NCBI GenBank assembly: GCA_964546285.1
Contig: CAZJJK010000128.1
Coordinates: forward strand, 1 to 8,281
DNA length: 8,281 bases
From: CAZJJK01 sp964546285
GTDB lineage: Bacteria; Spirochaetota; Spirochaetia; Treponematales; Breznakiellaceae
Direction: 5' to 3'
The first letter of the stretch is position 1. Every line of letters starts with the position of its first letter. This document shows, one piece after another, positions 1 through 5,714 of the stretch. Below the pieces are notes generated by a model that saw only the letters and a program-made list of their open reading frames with translations, did not search any database and had not been told where the DNA came from. The position numbers and the translations under genes were made by a program.

Positions 1-1
1 A

Positions 2-436
2 GGCGAAAAGTGGTATACTATAGATAGGCTATCGATGACGGATCATCTGCAGCTACACTTCATCGAATTGCCGAAGTTGCCGGAGGTGGTTATAGCCGAC
101 GCTGAAAAATGGGCGCGGTTTCTGGCGGCGGAGGGAAAAGCGCCGGAGGCGGCGGCGGAACTCGCGGCAAGTGACGATATGCTTGCCGCTGTTCACAAGA
201 GGTACGAGGAGTTTATGAGTATCGATGGGAAAGTATTGGCCGCGATCGCCAGGGAAAAGCAGTTGCGGGACCCGCACGGCTGGGTAAAGTACGCAAAGCA
301 AGAAGGCCGGGAAGAAGGCTTGAAAGTAGGCCAAGCCCAAAAAGCCGTCGAAATCGCCTCGGCCTTGGCTCGGAAGGGCGTTGATCCCGCTATAATTAAG
401 GAAACAACTGGGTTTGATGTATCGGATAGCGAATAG
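2..436 (+). CDS. Rpn family recombination-promoting nuclease / putative transposase, C-terminal part (5' end outside window)
   Basis: The reading frame is open from the left edge: 11 codons (GEKWYTIDRLS) precede the first ATG at 35 and continue the family pattern, so the gene begins outside the window and the ATG at 35 is not the start. The visible 144 residues hold 'DHLQLHFIELPKLPE', the typical segment that follows the PD-(D/E)XK nuclease core in Rpn/PDDEXK_2 proteins. Next comes a helical middle, then the charged Gly/Lys/Glu-rich tail 'GREEGLKVGQAQKAVEIA' and a closing 'GVDPAIIKETTGF' helix pair. Family members are RecA-independent DNA endonucleases promoting recombination, often present in many copies per genome. 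The catalytic residues lie outside the window, so activity cannot be judged. The family call rests on recognising the C-terminal pattern. No terminator with a U-tract directly follows; the repeats at 493-689 come next. Confidence 0.82.
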   Translation, partial: GEKWYTIDRLSMTDHLQLHFIELPKLPEVVIADAEKWARFLAAEGKAPEAAAELAASDDMLAAVHKRYEEFMSIDGKVLAAIAREKQLRDPHGWVKYAKQEGREEGLKVGQAQKAVEIASALARKGVDPAIIKETTGFDVSDSE

Positions 437-492
437 GGGTTAGGGTGTAGAGAATCATAAAATCTAGTGGTTCAAGCTCTCCTGCAAAAATA

Positions 493-559
493 TCGCGCCA
501 AGAGCGCAATAAACGCGAAGGATGAAATGATCCTTTACGCCCTTGGCGCCTTGGCGCGA
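493..559. repeat. Nested palindromic intergenic repeat
   Basis: The outer arms TCGCGCCAAG (493-502) and CTTGGCGCGA (550-559) are perfect 10-bp inverted repeats. An alternative inner right arm CTTGGCG lies at 542-548, because CTTGGCGC is tandemly duplicated (542-549 and 550-557). Inside, AAGGAT (518-523) and ATCCTT (530-535) form a second perfect stem around a 6-nt loop, extended by GCG/CGC. The nested layout resembles REP-like intergenic elements with 'CGCCAAG' type arms. Other copies cannot be checked here. Confidence 0.6.
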
Positions 560-605
560 AGAAAGCCGTAAGAAGGTTCTTGATACTTATTTTATATGCG
601 GTATA

Positions 606-623
606 GGCGTTTCGATAAACGCC
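606..623. repeat. 7-bp perfect hairpin
   Basis: GGCGTTT (606-612), loop CGAT, AAACGCC (617-623). It is a compact perfect stem-loop with no T-run on either side, so it is not a standard terminator. It sits between the nested palindrome and the 15-bp inverted repeat. Confidence 0.5.
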
Positions 624-649
624 AACTCACCACACCCATCGTCAGCGTT

Positions 650-689
650 GTCGCCCCTTTGATCGTGAGGCAATGATCAAAGGGGCGAC
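650..689. repeat. 15-bp perfect inverted repeat, 10-nt loop
   Basis: GTCGCCCCTTTGATC (650-664) and GATCAAAGGGGCGAC (675-689) are perfectly complementary around the loop GTGAGGCAAT, giving a very stable hairpin on either strand. It lies about 85 nt past the gguB stop and about 215 nt past the Rpn stop. There is no T-tract after it in either direction. It could protect or define the 3' end of the chvE-gguA-gguB mRNA, or be an arm pair of a small mobile or repeat element. Confidence 0.6.
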
Positions 690-753
690 GGAGTTCTAGC
701 ATAATGTCAAGCGGCTTTTGCTTAAACGCCGCCATCCAAGAATAAAGCGGCTA

Positions 754-769
754 AGCGCGTTGCCGCGCT
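754..769 (-). terminator. Hairpin directly after gguB; weak terminator candidate
   Basis: AGCGCG (754-759) and CGCGCT (764-769) form a 6-bp GC-rich stem with a 4-nt loop (GCAA on the minus strand, a GNRA-type tetraloop). It begins 4 nt after the gguB stop codon. The sequence after it on the minus strand is only mildly T-rich (TAGCCGCTTTATTC), so termination here is uncertain; mRNA 3'-end stabilisation is the alternative. Confidence 0.4.
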
Positions 770-773
770 AAAT

Positions 774-1946
774 TCAACGCGAGCTATTCTTGCTCTTGGT
801 ATATACATCGAACCAGACCGCGCCGAGTAGGACGAAGCCCTTGATAGTCTGCTGCCAGTCGACACTGACCCCCATAATGGACATGCCATTGTTGAGTACG
901 GCCATCACGAAGCCCCCGACGATAGTCCCGATTACCGTACCTATCCCGCCCGATGTTGAGGCGCCACCGATAAAGCAAGCGCCTATCGCATCCAGCTCAA
1001 AGCCATTGCCCGCCTTGGGCGTGGCGGCGTTGAGCCTGCCGGCGACGATGAGGCCGGCGATGGCCGCGAGCACGCCCATGTTGACGAAAACCCAGAATTT
1101 TACTTGATCGGTTTTTACCCCCGATAGGCGCGCCGCTTTTTCATTGCCGCCTAAGGCGTAGATGTGGCGGCCGGCGATGGTACGTTGTGTTATGAAAGTA
1201 TAGATGATTATAAGAGCCACAAGGACAATAAGGATGATGGGGAGGCCATTGTATCCCGCGAATTTGTAGGTTAGGAGGTTGATCGCCGCGAGTATGATGG
1301 CGATCTTAAGTGTTTCTAGCCAAAGAGGCATAACCTCAAAGTGGTACTTCATCTTAGTTCGGCGTGAACGGAGAATGACGACTACAAGGACTACTGAAGC
1401 GAGAAGGCCAGATAGAAGGGCGATGATGTTTAGTCCTCCCCAGCGAAGGTCCATCAGCGGCAAATAACCCGCGGCCATAGCCTGGAAGGATTTCTCAAAC
1501 GGAGCCTTGGTCTGGCCCTGCAATATGGACATCGTGAGACCGCGGAAGATGAGCATGCCGGCCAGAGTGACGATGAAGGCGGGAATCTTTAGAAAGGCTA
1601 TGAAATAGCCCTGGAAGGCGCCCGCCGCGGCGCCGATAAGGATGGCGATAATCATTGTTAGGTAGACTGGCAGGCCGTAGTCGACCATGAACACGGCGGA
1701 AATCGCGCCGACGAAGGCGACGACAGAGCCAACGGAGAGATCGATGCCCCCCGTAACAATGATGAGCAGCATACCGATAGCTAGGATTAGGACATAGCTG
1801 TTTTGCAGGACCAGATTCGTGATGTTCATCGGTTTGAAAATGATCCCCTGGGTAAGAATCTGGAAGAGGATCATGATAAAGGCAAGGGCTATCACCATGC
1901 CGTACTGGCGGATATTGTTCTTGAAGAGTCGGCCTATTGTACTCAT
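774..1946 (-). CDS. gguB: Multiple-monosaccharide ABC transporter permease GguB
   Basis: This is the inner-membrane permease of the ChvE-GguAB sugar importer (BPD_transp_2 family, 390 aa, normal for GguB). It has many hydrophobic helices, for example at about 15-33, 48-66, 71-88, 95-118, 122-141, 173-192, 212-229, 235-252, 284-303 and 331-352. Family motifs visible are 'GGIDLSVGS' (66-74), the cytoplasmic ATPase-contact loop 'GRHIYALGGNEKAARLSGV' (259-277), and a Gly-rich 'GACFIGGASTSGGIGTVIG' (322-340) that ends in a final 'KGFVLLGAVWFDV'. The extra region around 193-235 between helices distinguishes GguB from the shorter RbsC/XylH type. Its ATG overlaps the gguA stop in ATGA (1943-1946), so the two are translationally coupled; GAGGGA about 9 nt upstream is a plausible ribosome site. 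Third gene of the operon; partner of GguA and ChvE. The substrate is likely xylose, arabinose, glucose or galactose, but specificity cannot be read from the permease. Confidence 0.92.
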   Translation of the reverse strand: MSTIGRLFKNNIRQYGMVIALAFIMILFQILTQGIIFKPMNITNLVLQNSYVLILAIGMLLIIVTGGIDLSVGSVVAFVGAISAVFMVDYGLPVYLTMIIAILIGAAAGAFQGYFIAFLKIPAFIVTLAGMLIFRGLTMSILQGQTKAPFEKSFQAMAAGYLPLMDLRWGGLNIIALLSGLLASVVLVVVILRSRRTKMKYHFEVMPLWLETLKIAIILAAINLLTYKFAGYNGLPIILIVLVALIIIYTFITQRTIAGRHIYALGGNEKAARLSGVKTDQVKFWVFVNMGVLAAIAGLIVAGRLNAATPKAGNGFELDAIGACFIGGASTSGGIGTVIGTIVGGFVMAVLNNGMSIMGVSVDWQQTIKGFVLLGAVWFDVYTKSKNSSR

Positions 1947-3484
1947 AGCTTAGTCCCTCGCTTGTGGTTCATAATACAGCTCATGATGCTTTCTTGCGTG
2001 GCGTGCTCCCGGTCAAGCTCGCCGGAAATTTCCCCCCCGGTCACGACGTAGATCCGATCGCACATACCGATGAGCTCGGGCATCTCGGAGGATATCAATA
2101 TTATCGTTTTGCCTTCAGAGGCTAAGCGATTGATGATCGTGTAGATCTCGTACTTGGCGCCGACATCGATACCCCGCGTCGGTTCGTCAAGGATAAGTAC
2201 ATCCGGCTCAGCCATGATCCATTTTGAGAGGACAACCTTCTGCTGGTTCCCGCCGGAGAGGCTCTCGACGACTTGATCTATCCCGGTACAGCGAATTTTC
2301 ATTTGCCGTTGCATGTCCGTTGCCGCCCGATACTCCAAGCCCTCGTTTATTACTTGACCCTTGCTCACTTTTTGGAGGCTTGGCAGTGAGGTGTTGGATT
2401 TGATGTCGTTTATGAGTATAAGACCGAAGTTTTTCCGGTCTTCGGTAAGATAGGCGATACCGTTGTGGATGGATTCGTTAACGGTATGGAGCTGGATTTC
2501 TTTCTCGTCCTTAAAGATACGGCCCGAATGTCGAATGCCGTATGAGCGCCCAAAAAGGCTCATAGCCAGTTCGGTACGGCCAGCGCCCATAAGACCAGCT
2601 AAGCCAACGACTTCGCCGCGGCGCGTGTAGAACGATACGTTGTTGATGGTTTTGCGGTCATCAATCTGCGGATCGTATACATTCCAATCTTCAACCCTAA
2701 ACGCGATATCTCCGACCTTTGACGTACGCTTTGGGAAGCGGTCAACTATTTCGCGGCCGACCATGCTCTTGATGATGCGGTCTTGATCTATCCGATGAGC
2801 TTCGTTATCCAAGGTTTCGATCACCTTGCCGTCGCGGATAACCGTTATGGAATCGGAGACTTTGGCTATCTCCTCAAGCTTATGCGAGATCAGGATGGAA
2901 GTCACACCATGCTTTTTAAGATCGAGCAGGATGCCGAGAAGCTTGCTGGACTCCTCGTCGTTGAGCGCGGCGGTGGGCTCATCGAGAATGAGGAGTTTGA
3001 CTTCTTTAGCAAGGGCTTTGGCGATTTCGACGAGTTGCTGCTTGCCGACGCCTATGTCGCTGATGCTTAGATTCGGATTATCGTGGAGACCTACTTTAGC
3101 CAGGAGTTTGCCAGCGGCGGAAGTCGTTTCGTGCCAGTCTATTACGCCGCCCTTAGCACGCTCGTTGCCGAGAAAGATGTTTTCGGCTATCGATAGGTAG
3201 GGAATAAGAGCGAGTTCCTGGTGGATAATGACGATCCCGAGTTTCTCGCTGTCTGAGATACTGTTGAACGCGCATTCCGAGCCTTCGTACGTGATAGAGC
3301 CGCTATAGTCGCCGTGTGGGTAGACCCCGCTTAATATATTCATCAAGGTAGATTTTCCAGCGCCGTTTTCACCAACAAGGGCATGAATCTCATCGCGGTT
3401 TACCTTGAGGCTGACATCATCAAGGGCCATCACGCCAGTAAAAGACTTTGTGATGTTTTTCATTTCCAGGATCGTGTCTGACAT
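1943..3484 (-). CDS. gguA: Multiple-monosaccharide ABC transporter ATP-binding protein GguA (MmsA-type)
   Basis: A cytoplasmic two-domain ATPase (513 aa) that powers sugar import through GguB. Domain 1 has Walker A GENGAGKST (38-46), Q-loop Q89, the family-typical variant signature 'DIGVGKQQLVEIAKAL' (143-158), Walker B 'LLILDEPTA' (164-172) and H-loop H201. Domain 2 has the expected degenerate Walker A 'GLMGAGRTE' (297-305, no Lys), signature LSGGNQQK (409-416), 'VLILDEPTRGID' (429-440) and Ser in place of the H-loop His (about 465). This asymmetric pair, with only site 1 carrying a full Walker A, is normal for RbsA/MglA/GguA proteins. The start is supported by AGAAGG (3492-3497) 7 nt before the ATG. 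It follows chvE after a 105-nt spacer with a stable hairpin, which may set its level below that of the binding protein. MmsA is an alternative name in annotation. Confidence 0.93.
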   Translation of the reverse strand: MSDTILEMKNITKSFTGVMALDDVSLKVNRDEIHALVGENGAGKSTLMNILSGVYPHGDYSGSITYEGSECAFNSISDSEKLGIVIIHQELALIPYLSIAENIFLGNERAKGGVIDWHETTSAAGKLLAKVGLHDNPNLSISDIGVGKQQLVEIAKALAKEVKLLILDEPTAALNDEESSKLLGILLDLKKHGVTSILISHKLEEIAKVSDSITVIRDGKVIETLDNEAHRIDQDRIIKSMVGREIVDRFPKRTSKVGDIAFRVEDWNVYDPQIDDRKTINNVSFYTRRGEVVGLAGLMGAGRTELAMSLFGRSYGIRHSGRIFKDEKEIQLHTVNESIHNGIAYLTEDRKNFGLILINDIKSNTSLPSLQKVSKGQVINEGLEYRAATDMQRQMKIRCTGIDQVVESLSGGNQQKVVLSKWIMAEPDVLILDEPTRGIDVGAKYEIYTIINRLASEGKTIILISSEMPELIGMCDRIYVVTGGEISGELDREHATQESIMSCIMNHKRGTKL

Positions 3485-3511
3485 GGCTGAACCTTCTCTT
3501 TGTCCATAAAC

Positions 3512-3562
3512 GCGGCCACCCGCTAGGATGGGCCATTATGACCCTTCTCCTCGGATGGCCGC
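3512..3562 (-). promoter_or_regulatory. Intercistronic mRNA hairpin between chvE and gguA
   Basis: In the operon transcript (minus strand), the copies of 3553-3562 and 3512-3521 pair as GCGGCCAUCC with GGGUGGCCGC: ten pairs including one G-U. Inside, GGGUCA pairs with UGGCCC around UAA (3530-3544), again with one G-U. Both wobbles become A-C mismatches in plus-strand RNA, which argues for a structure working in the chvE-gguA mRNA. Such hairpins after a binding-protein gene commonly block 3' exonucleases and so raise binding protein over ATPase and permease; partial termination is also possible. No T-run follows. Confidence 0.55.
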
Positions 3563-3589
3563 AATGTCTAGTTAGTAAAAAAGGAGCGC

Positions 3590-4681
3590 TTACTTCAATC
3601 CGATTTGATCGGCGGTGTAGTAACCGATGTCGACGAGAGCGGACTTTATATTCGTCTTATCGACGCTGATAGGATCGCAGAGATAGGAGGGGACGATCTT
3701 CACGCCATTGTTGTAGGTTTTGGTGTCGTTGATCTCGGCCGGGGTGCCCTTTAGCACGGAGTCCACCATGTCGGCGGCGCGCTTGGCGAGGGTTCGAGTG
3801 TCTTTGAAAACGGTGGAAGTCTGCTCGCCGGCGAGGATGGACTTGACCGAGGGGATCTCCGCGTCCTGTCCGGTTACGATGGGAAGCGGCTTGCCCGCGC
3901 TGCCATAGCCGACTGACTTGAGCGCCGAGAGAATACCGATGGACAGGCCGTCATAGGGGGAGAGGACGGCGTCCACCTTGGCGTCGGTGTACTTGGAGGT
4001 CAGGATGTCGTCCATGCGCTTCTGGGCCACGGCGCCGTCCCAGCGGAGGGTGGCGACTTTATCGAAATCGGTCTGGCCGGAGCGGACCACGAGGACGCCC
4101 GACTTGATATAGGGATTGAGCTGATCCATGGCGCCATTAAAGAAGTAGCCGGCGTTGGTATCGTCGGGGGAACCGGCGAACAACTCGATATTGAAGGGTC
4201 CCTTATTTCCCTGGTCCAGGCCAAGGGCTTTGACGATATAGCCGCCCTGGAGGACGCCGACTTTGTAATTGTCAAAGGTGGCGTAATAATCTACCCAGGG
4301 ACTGTTTACGATTAGACGATCATAGGAGATGATCTTGACGTCGGCCTCATGGGCTTTTTCCAGAACGTTATAGAGCGCGGCGCCGTCGATAGCGGCGATG
4401 ACAAGGACGTTGGCGCCCTTTGTGATCATGTTCTCAACCTGCGCGACCTGAGCGTCGATATTGTCTTCGGCGTATTGAAGATCCACCTTGTAACCGCGCT
4501 CCTCCAGGATCTTCTTCATGTTTCCGCCGTCCTGAATCCAGCGTTGTGACGATTGAGTGGGCATGGCTATACCGACGGCGGGCAACTTGGCTTCGCCAGC
4601 CTGTTGGCCTCCGGCGAATAGGGGCGCCGTGGCGAGCGCGACAAGCAGGGCGAACGCTAATAGTTTTACGGTTCGATTCAT
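3590..4681 (-). CDS. chvE: Multiple-monosaccharide-binding periplasmic protein ChvE
   Basis: A periplasmic substrate-binding protein (363 aa) that delivers monosaccharides to GguAB. The signal peptide is 'MNRTVK', a hydrophobic stretch to about residue 22, and probable signal peptidase I cleavage at 'LFA|GGQQ' (no lipobox Cys). The mature protein opens with 'AVGIAMPTQSSQRWIQDGG' (35-53) and shows the ChvE signatures 'LQYAEDNIDAQV' (68-79), 'DRLIVNS' (121-127), 'YYATFDNYKVGVLQ' (132-145), 'GPFNIELFAGSPDD' (161-174), 'TLRWDGAVAQKRM' (211-223), 'AVLSPYDGLSIGI' (238-250), 'VTGQDAEIPSVKSI' (269-282) and 'NDTKTYNNGVKIVPSYL' (318-334). This conservation against Agrobacterium ChvE (which binds glucose, galactose, xylose, arabinose) makes family membership very secure; the ligand here is not proven. 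The frame stays open far upstream of 4681, but the ATG there is preceded by AAAGGAG at 6 nt and begins a clean signal peptide, so it is the start. First gene of the operon, divergent from the DeoR gene. Confidence 0.94.
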   Translation of the reverse strand: MNRTVKLLAFALLVALATAPLFAGGQQAGEAKLPAVGIAMPTQSSQRWIQDGGNMKKILEERGYKVDLQYAEDNIDAQVAQVENMITKGANVLVIAAIDGAALYNVLEKAHEADVKIISYDRLIVNSPWVDYYATFDNYKVGVLQGGYIVKALGLDQGNKGPFNIELFAGSPDDTNAGYFFNGAMDQLNPYIKSGVLVVRSGQTDFDKVATLRWDGAVAQKRMDDILTSKYTDAKVDAVLSPYDGLSIGILSALKSVGYGSAGKPLPIVTGQDAEIPSVKSILAGEQTSTVFKDTRTLAKRAADMVDSVLKGTPAEINDTKTYNNGVKIVPSYLCDPISVDKTNIKSALVDIGYYTADQIGLK

Positions 4682-4687
4682 ACTCTT

Positions 4688-4694
4688 CTCCTTT
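4688..4694 (-). promoter_or_regulatory. Ribosome binding site that fixes the chvE start
   Basis: AAAGGAG on the minus strand, 6 nt before the ATG at 4681. It decides against the much longer in-frame extension that runs antisense into the DeoR gene. Confidence 0.85.
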
Positions 4695-4722
4695 AGTACG
4701 TTTTCTTTCGCGTCGGTCATCC

Positions 4723-4743
4723 ATTTGAGCAATATGATCAAAT
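4723..4743. promoter_or_regulatory. 21-bp imperfect palindrome in the chvE leader
   Basis: ATTTGAGC (4723-4730) and GATCAAAT (4736-4743) are 8-bp arms with one mismatch and a 5-bp centre. It lies between the predicted chvE transcription start and its ribosome site, so it could be a second operator (LacI-like size) or an mRNA hairpin. One copy only; modest support. Confidence 0.3.
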
Positions 4744-4750
4744 AATCAGA

Positions 4751-4777
4751 TCGTACGCTTTCGTATGTGATCGTATG
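4751..4777. promoter_or_regulatory. Triple TCGTAYG operator-like array, 10-bp spacing
   Basis: TCGTACG (4751-4757), TCGTATG (4761-4767) and TCGTATG (4771-4777) repeat in the same direction exactly every 10 bp, so all three face the same side of the DNA helix. The array overlaps the predicted -10 and start point of chvE, where a bound repressor would block transcription. A TTCG-like core is known in operators of some DeoR-family repressors such as GlpR, and a DeoR-type gene lies next door. Confidence 0.6.
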
Positions 4778-4804
4778 GTAAACCCTGATGTTTATATTTG
4801 TCAA
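4775..4804 (-). promoter_or_regulatory. Candidate promoter of chvE-gguA-gguB
   Basis: On the minus strand a perfect -35 TTGACA (4804-4799) is followed after 18 bp by TACCAT (4780-4775), which matches TATAAT at four of six positions. This places the start near 4768 and gives a leader of about 87 nt. The -10 overlaps the third TCGTATG copy. Confidence 0.5.
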
Positions 4805-4815
4805 TTTATTTTTTG

Positions 4816-4852
4816 TGTACGAACACACTGATTTTATATCGATCATGTACGA
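4816..4852. promoter_or_regulatory. Two inverted copies of the TCGTAYR motif, 30 bp apart
   Basis: TGTACGA at 4816-4822 and 4846-4852 (TCGTACA on the minus strand) are opposite in direction to the 4751-4777 array and spaced exactly three helical turns apart. A weaker AACGA at 4858-4862 continues the 10-bp phase. They lie upstream of the chvE -35 and between the two divergent promoters, fitting cooperative or looped binding by one regulator. Confidence 0.5.
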
Positions 4853-4870
4853 AGAATAACGAAAGATTTC

Positions 4871-4900
4871 TTGCGTGATTCTGGCTTTGAGGGCTATAGT
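4871..4900 (+). promoter_or_regulatory. Weak candidate promoter of the DeoR-ATPase pair
   Basis: TATAGT (4895-4900) matches the -10 consensus at five of six positions; TTGCGT (4871-4876) is a poor -35 at 18 bp. The start would be near 4907, giving a very short leader ending in the ribosome site GGGAGGA (4913-4919). Confidence 0.35.
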
Positions 4901-4928
4901 GATAAGCTGATAGGGAGGAAAACTTTTC

Positions 4929-5714
4929 ATGTTCGCCTTGGAACGAATACGCCTGATACAGAAATATATAGAAGACAATAAACAGGCGGAAGTGCACGCG
5001 CTCAGCGGCCTCTTATCCGTATCCGAGGTAACGATTCGCCGTGATCTTGAAAAACTTGAGCGCGAAGGCTTCCTGGTTCGTACCCATGGCGGTGCGGTGT
5101 TAATCGATTCTAAAGACGATTCCATGGAGATGCCGCTTGAAAATGACGAAAGCGCTTCGTTCATCGATGAAGTTGGCCGGCTCGCGGCACGGCTGGTGAC
5201 GGATGGCGATACCGTGATGCTTTCGGGCGGCCGTCTCACGCGCGCTATGGCGCTTGCGCTGACAGACCGGAGCGCCGTGACGGTACTCACCAATGATATC
5301 CTCATCGCGCGTGACATCGCCTCTCAGGTGAATAATCGCGCCGTTATGCTCGGCGGTGACCTTGAACCCAAAGAATTGGCCGTGTATGGCGCTTTAGCCT
5401 TAGACGATTTGCAGCATTTTCATGTGGATAGATTCTTCGCCGAGGTGGACGGATTCAGCGACGGATTGGAACTGTCCGCTTCCACACAACAAAAGGCCGC
5501 CTTAATCAGGGAAGCGCGGCAGAGGACACGCGAATTCATCATCCTTTGTCTGGCTGAAAATTTTTTACGCAGCGCCTTCTTCCGCTTCGGTTCGGTTTCT
5601 CCGGCCGATACCGTGGTGACCGATAGGACCTTATCGGATGAGGCGAAACGACGGCTTTTTGGGGCGAATGTCCGTCTTTTCACCGCTGTCGATGTTTTTG
5701 AGGGAACGGTGTAG
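4929..5714 (+). CDS. DeoR/GlpR-family transcriptional regulator, divergent ligand domain
   Basis: A 261-aa DNA-binding regulator, likely of the adjacent sugar importer. Residues 1-56 are a textbook DeoR winged helix: 'ERIRLIQKYIEDNKQAEV', the recognition helix 'VSEVTIRRDLEKLEREG' (31-47) and the wing 'FLVRTHGGAV' (48-57). Residues about 75-255 fit the DeoRC sensor fold ('TDGDTVMLSGG', 'VTVLTNDILIARDI', 'AVMLGGDLEPKELAVYG', 'VDRFFAEVDGF'). The sensor lacks standard landmarks: the usual LDAGTTT is LSGGRLT (98-104) and the usual D-SSK-F near the end is LAENF (208-212). These normally contact a sugar phosphate, so this protein may sense a different ligand or none. The start is supported by GGAGG (4914-4918), 10 nt upstream. 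It ends one base before the next gene's ATG (TAGATG), so the two are translationally coupled. Divergent from chvE. Confidence 0.88.
   Translation: MFALERIRLIQKYIEDNKQAEVHALSGLLSVSEVTIRRDLEKLEREGFLVRTHGGAVLIDSKDDSMEMPLENDESASFIDEVGRLAARLVTDGDTVMLSGGRLTRAMALALTDRSAVTVLTNDILIARDIASQVNNRAVMLGGDLEPKELAVYGALALDDLQHFHVDRFFAEVDGFSDGLELSASTQQKAALIREARQRTREFIILCLAENFLRSAFFRFGSVSPADTVVTDRTLSDEAKRRLFGANVRLFTAVDVFEGTV

Larger units (their letters stand above)
437..773. other. Non-coding stretch between convergent genes, rich in inverted repeats
   Basis: No credible coding frame is present between the Rpn tail (+) and gguB (-). The stretch holds four hairpin-forming units (493-559, 606-623, 650-689, 754-769) and an 8-bp direct repeat AAGCGGCT at 709-716 and 745-752. 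None of the hairpins is followed by a clear run of T on either strand, so transcription from both sides may end here by structure-assisted or Rho-dependent means, or the units may be dispersed genomic repeats. Confidence 0.6.

Noticed and set aside
2..436. Rpn gene as a degraded remnant
   Set aside because: The frame is intact up to the left edge with no stop or frameshift; the missing N-terminus is simply outside the window.
580..607. TTGATA and TATAGG as a possible promoter for a small RNA ending in the 650-689 hairpin
   Set aside because: The spacer is 16 bp and the -10 is poor, the region contains no conserved-looking RNA and the hairpin lacks a T-run; too weak to list.
493..689. CRISPR array
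   Set aside because: The repeats are palindromic and unlike one another; there are no regularly spaced identical units with unique spacers and no cas genes.
2783..3200. Open frames on the plus strand inside gguA
   Set aside because: Mirror-frame shadows of a highly conserved ATPase; no ribosome sites or recognisable motifs.
4682..5317. Long in-frame upstream extension of chvE (to a 575-aa protein)
   Set aside because: It runs antisense through the DeoR gene's 5' half and the control region, has Ser/Arg-rich shadow composition, and the ATG at 4681 has a strong ribosome site and starts a signal peptide.
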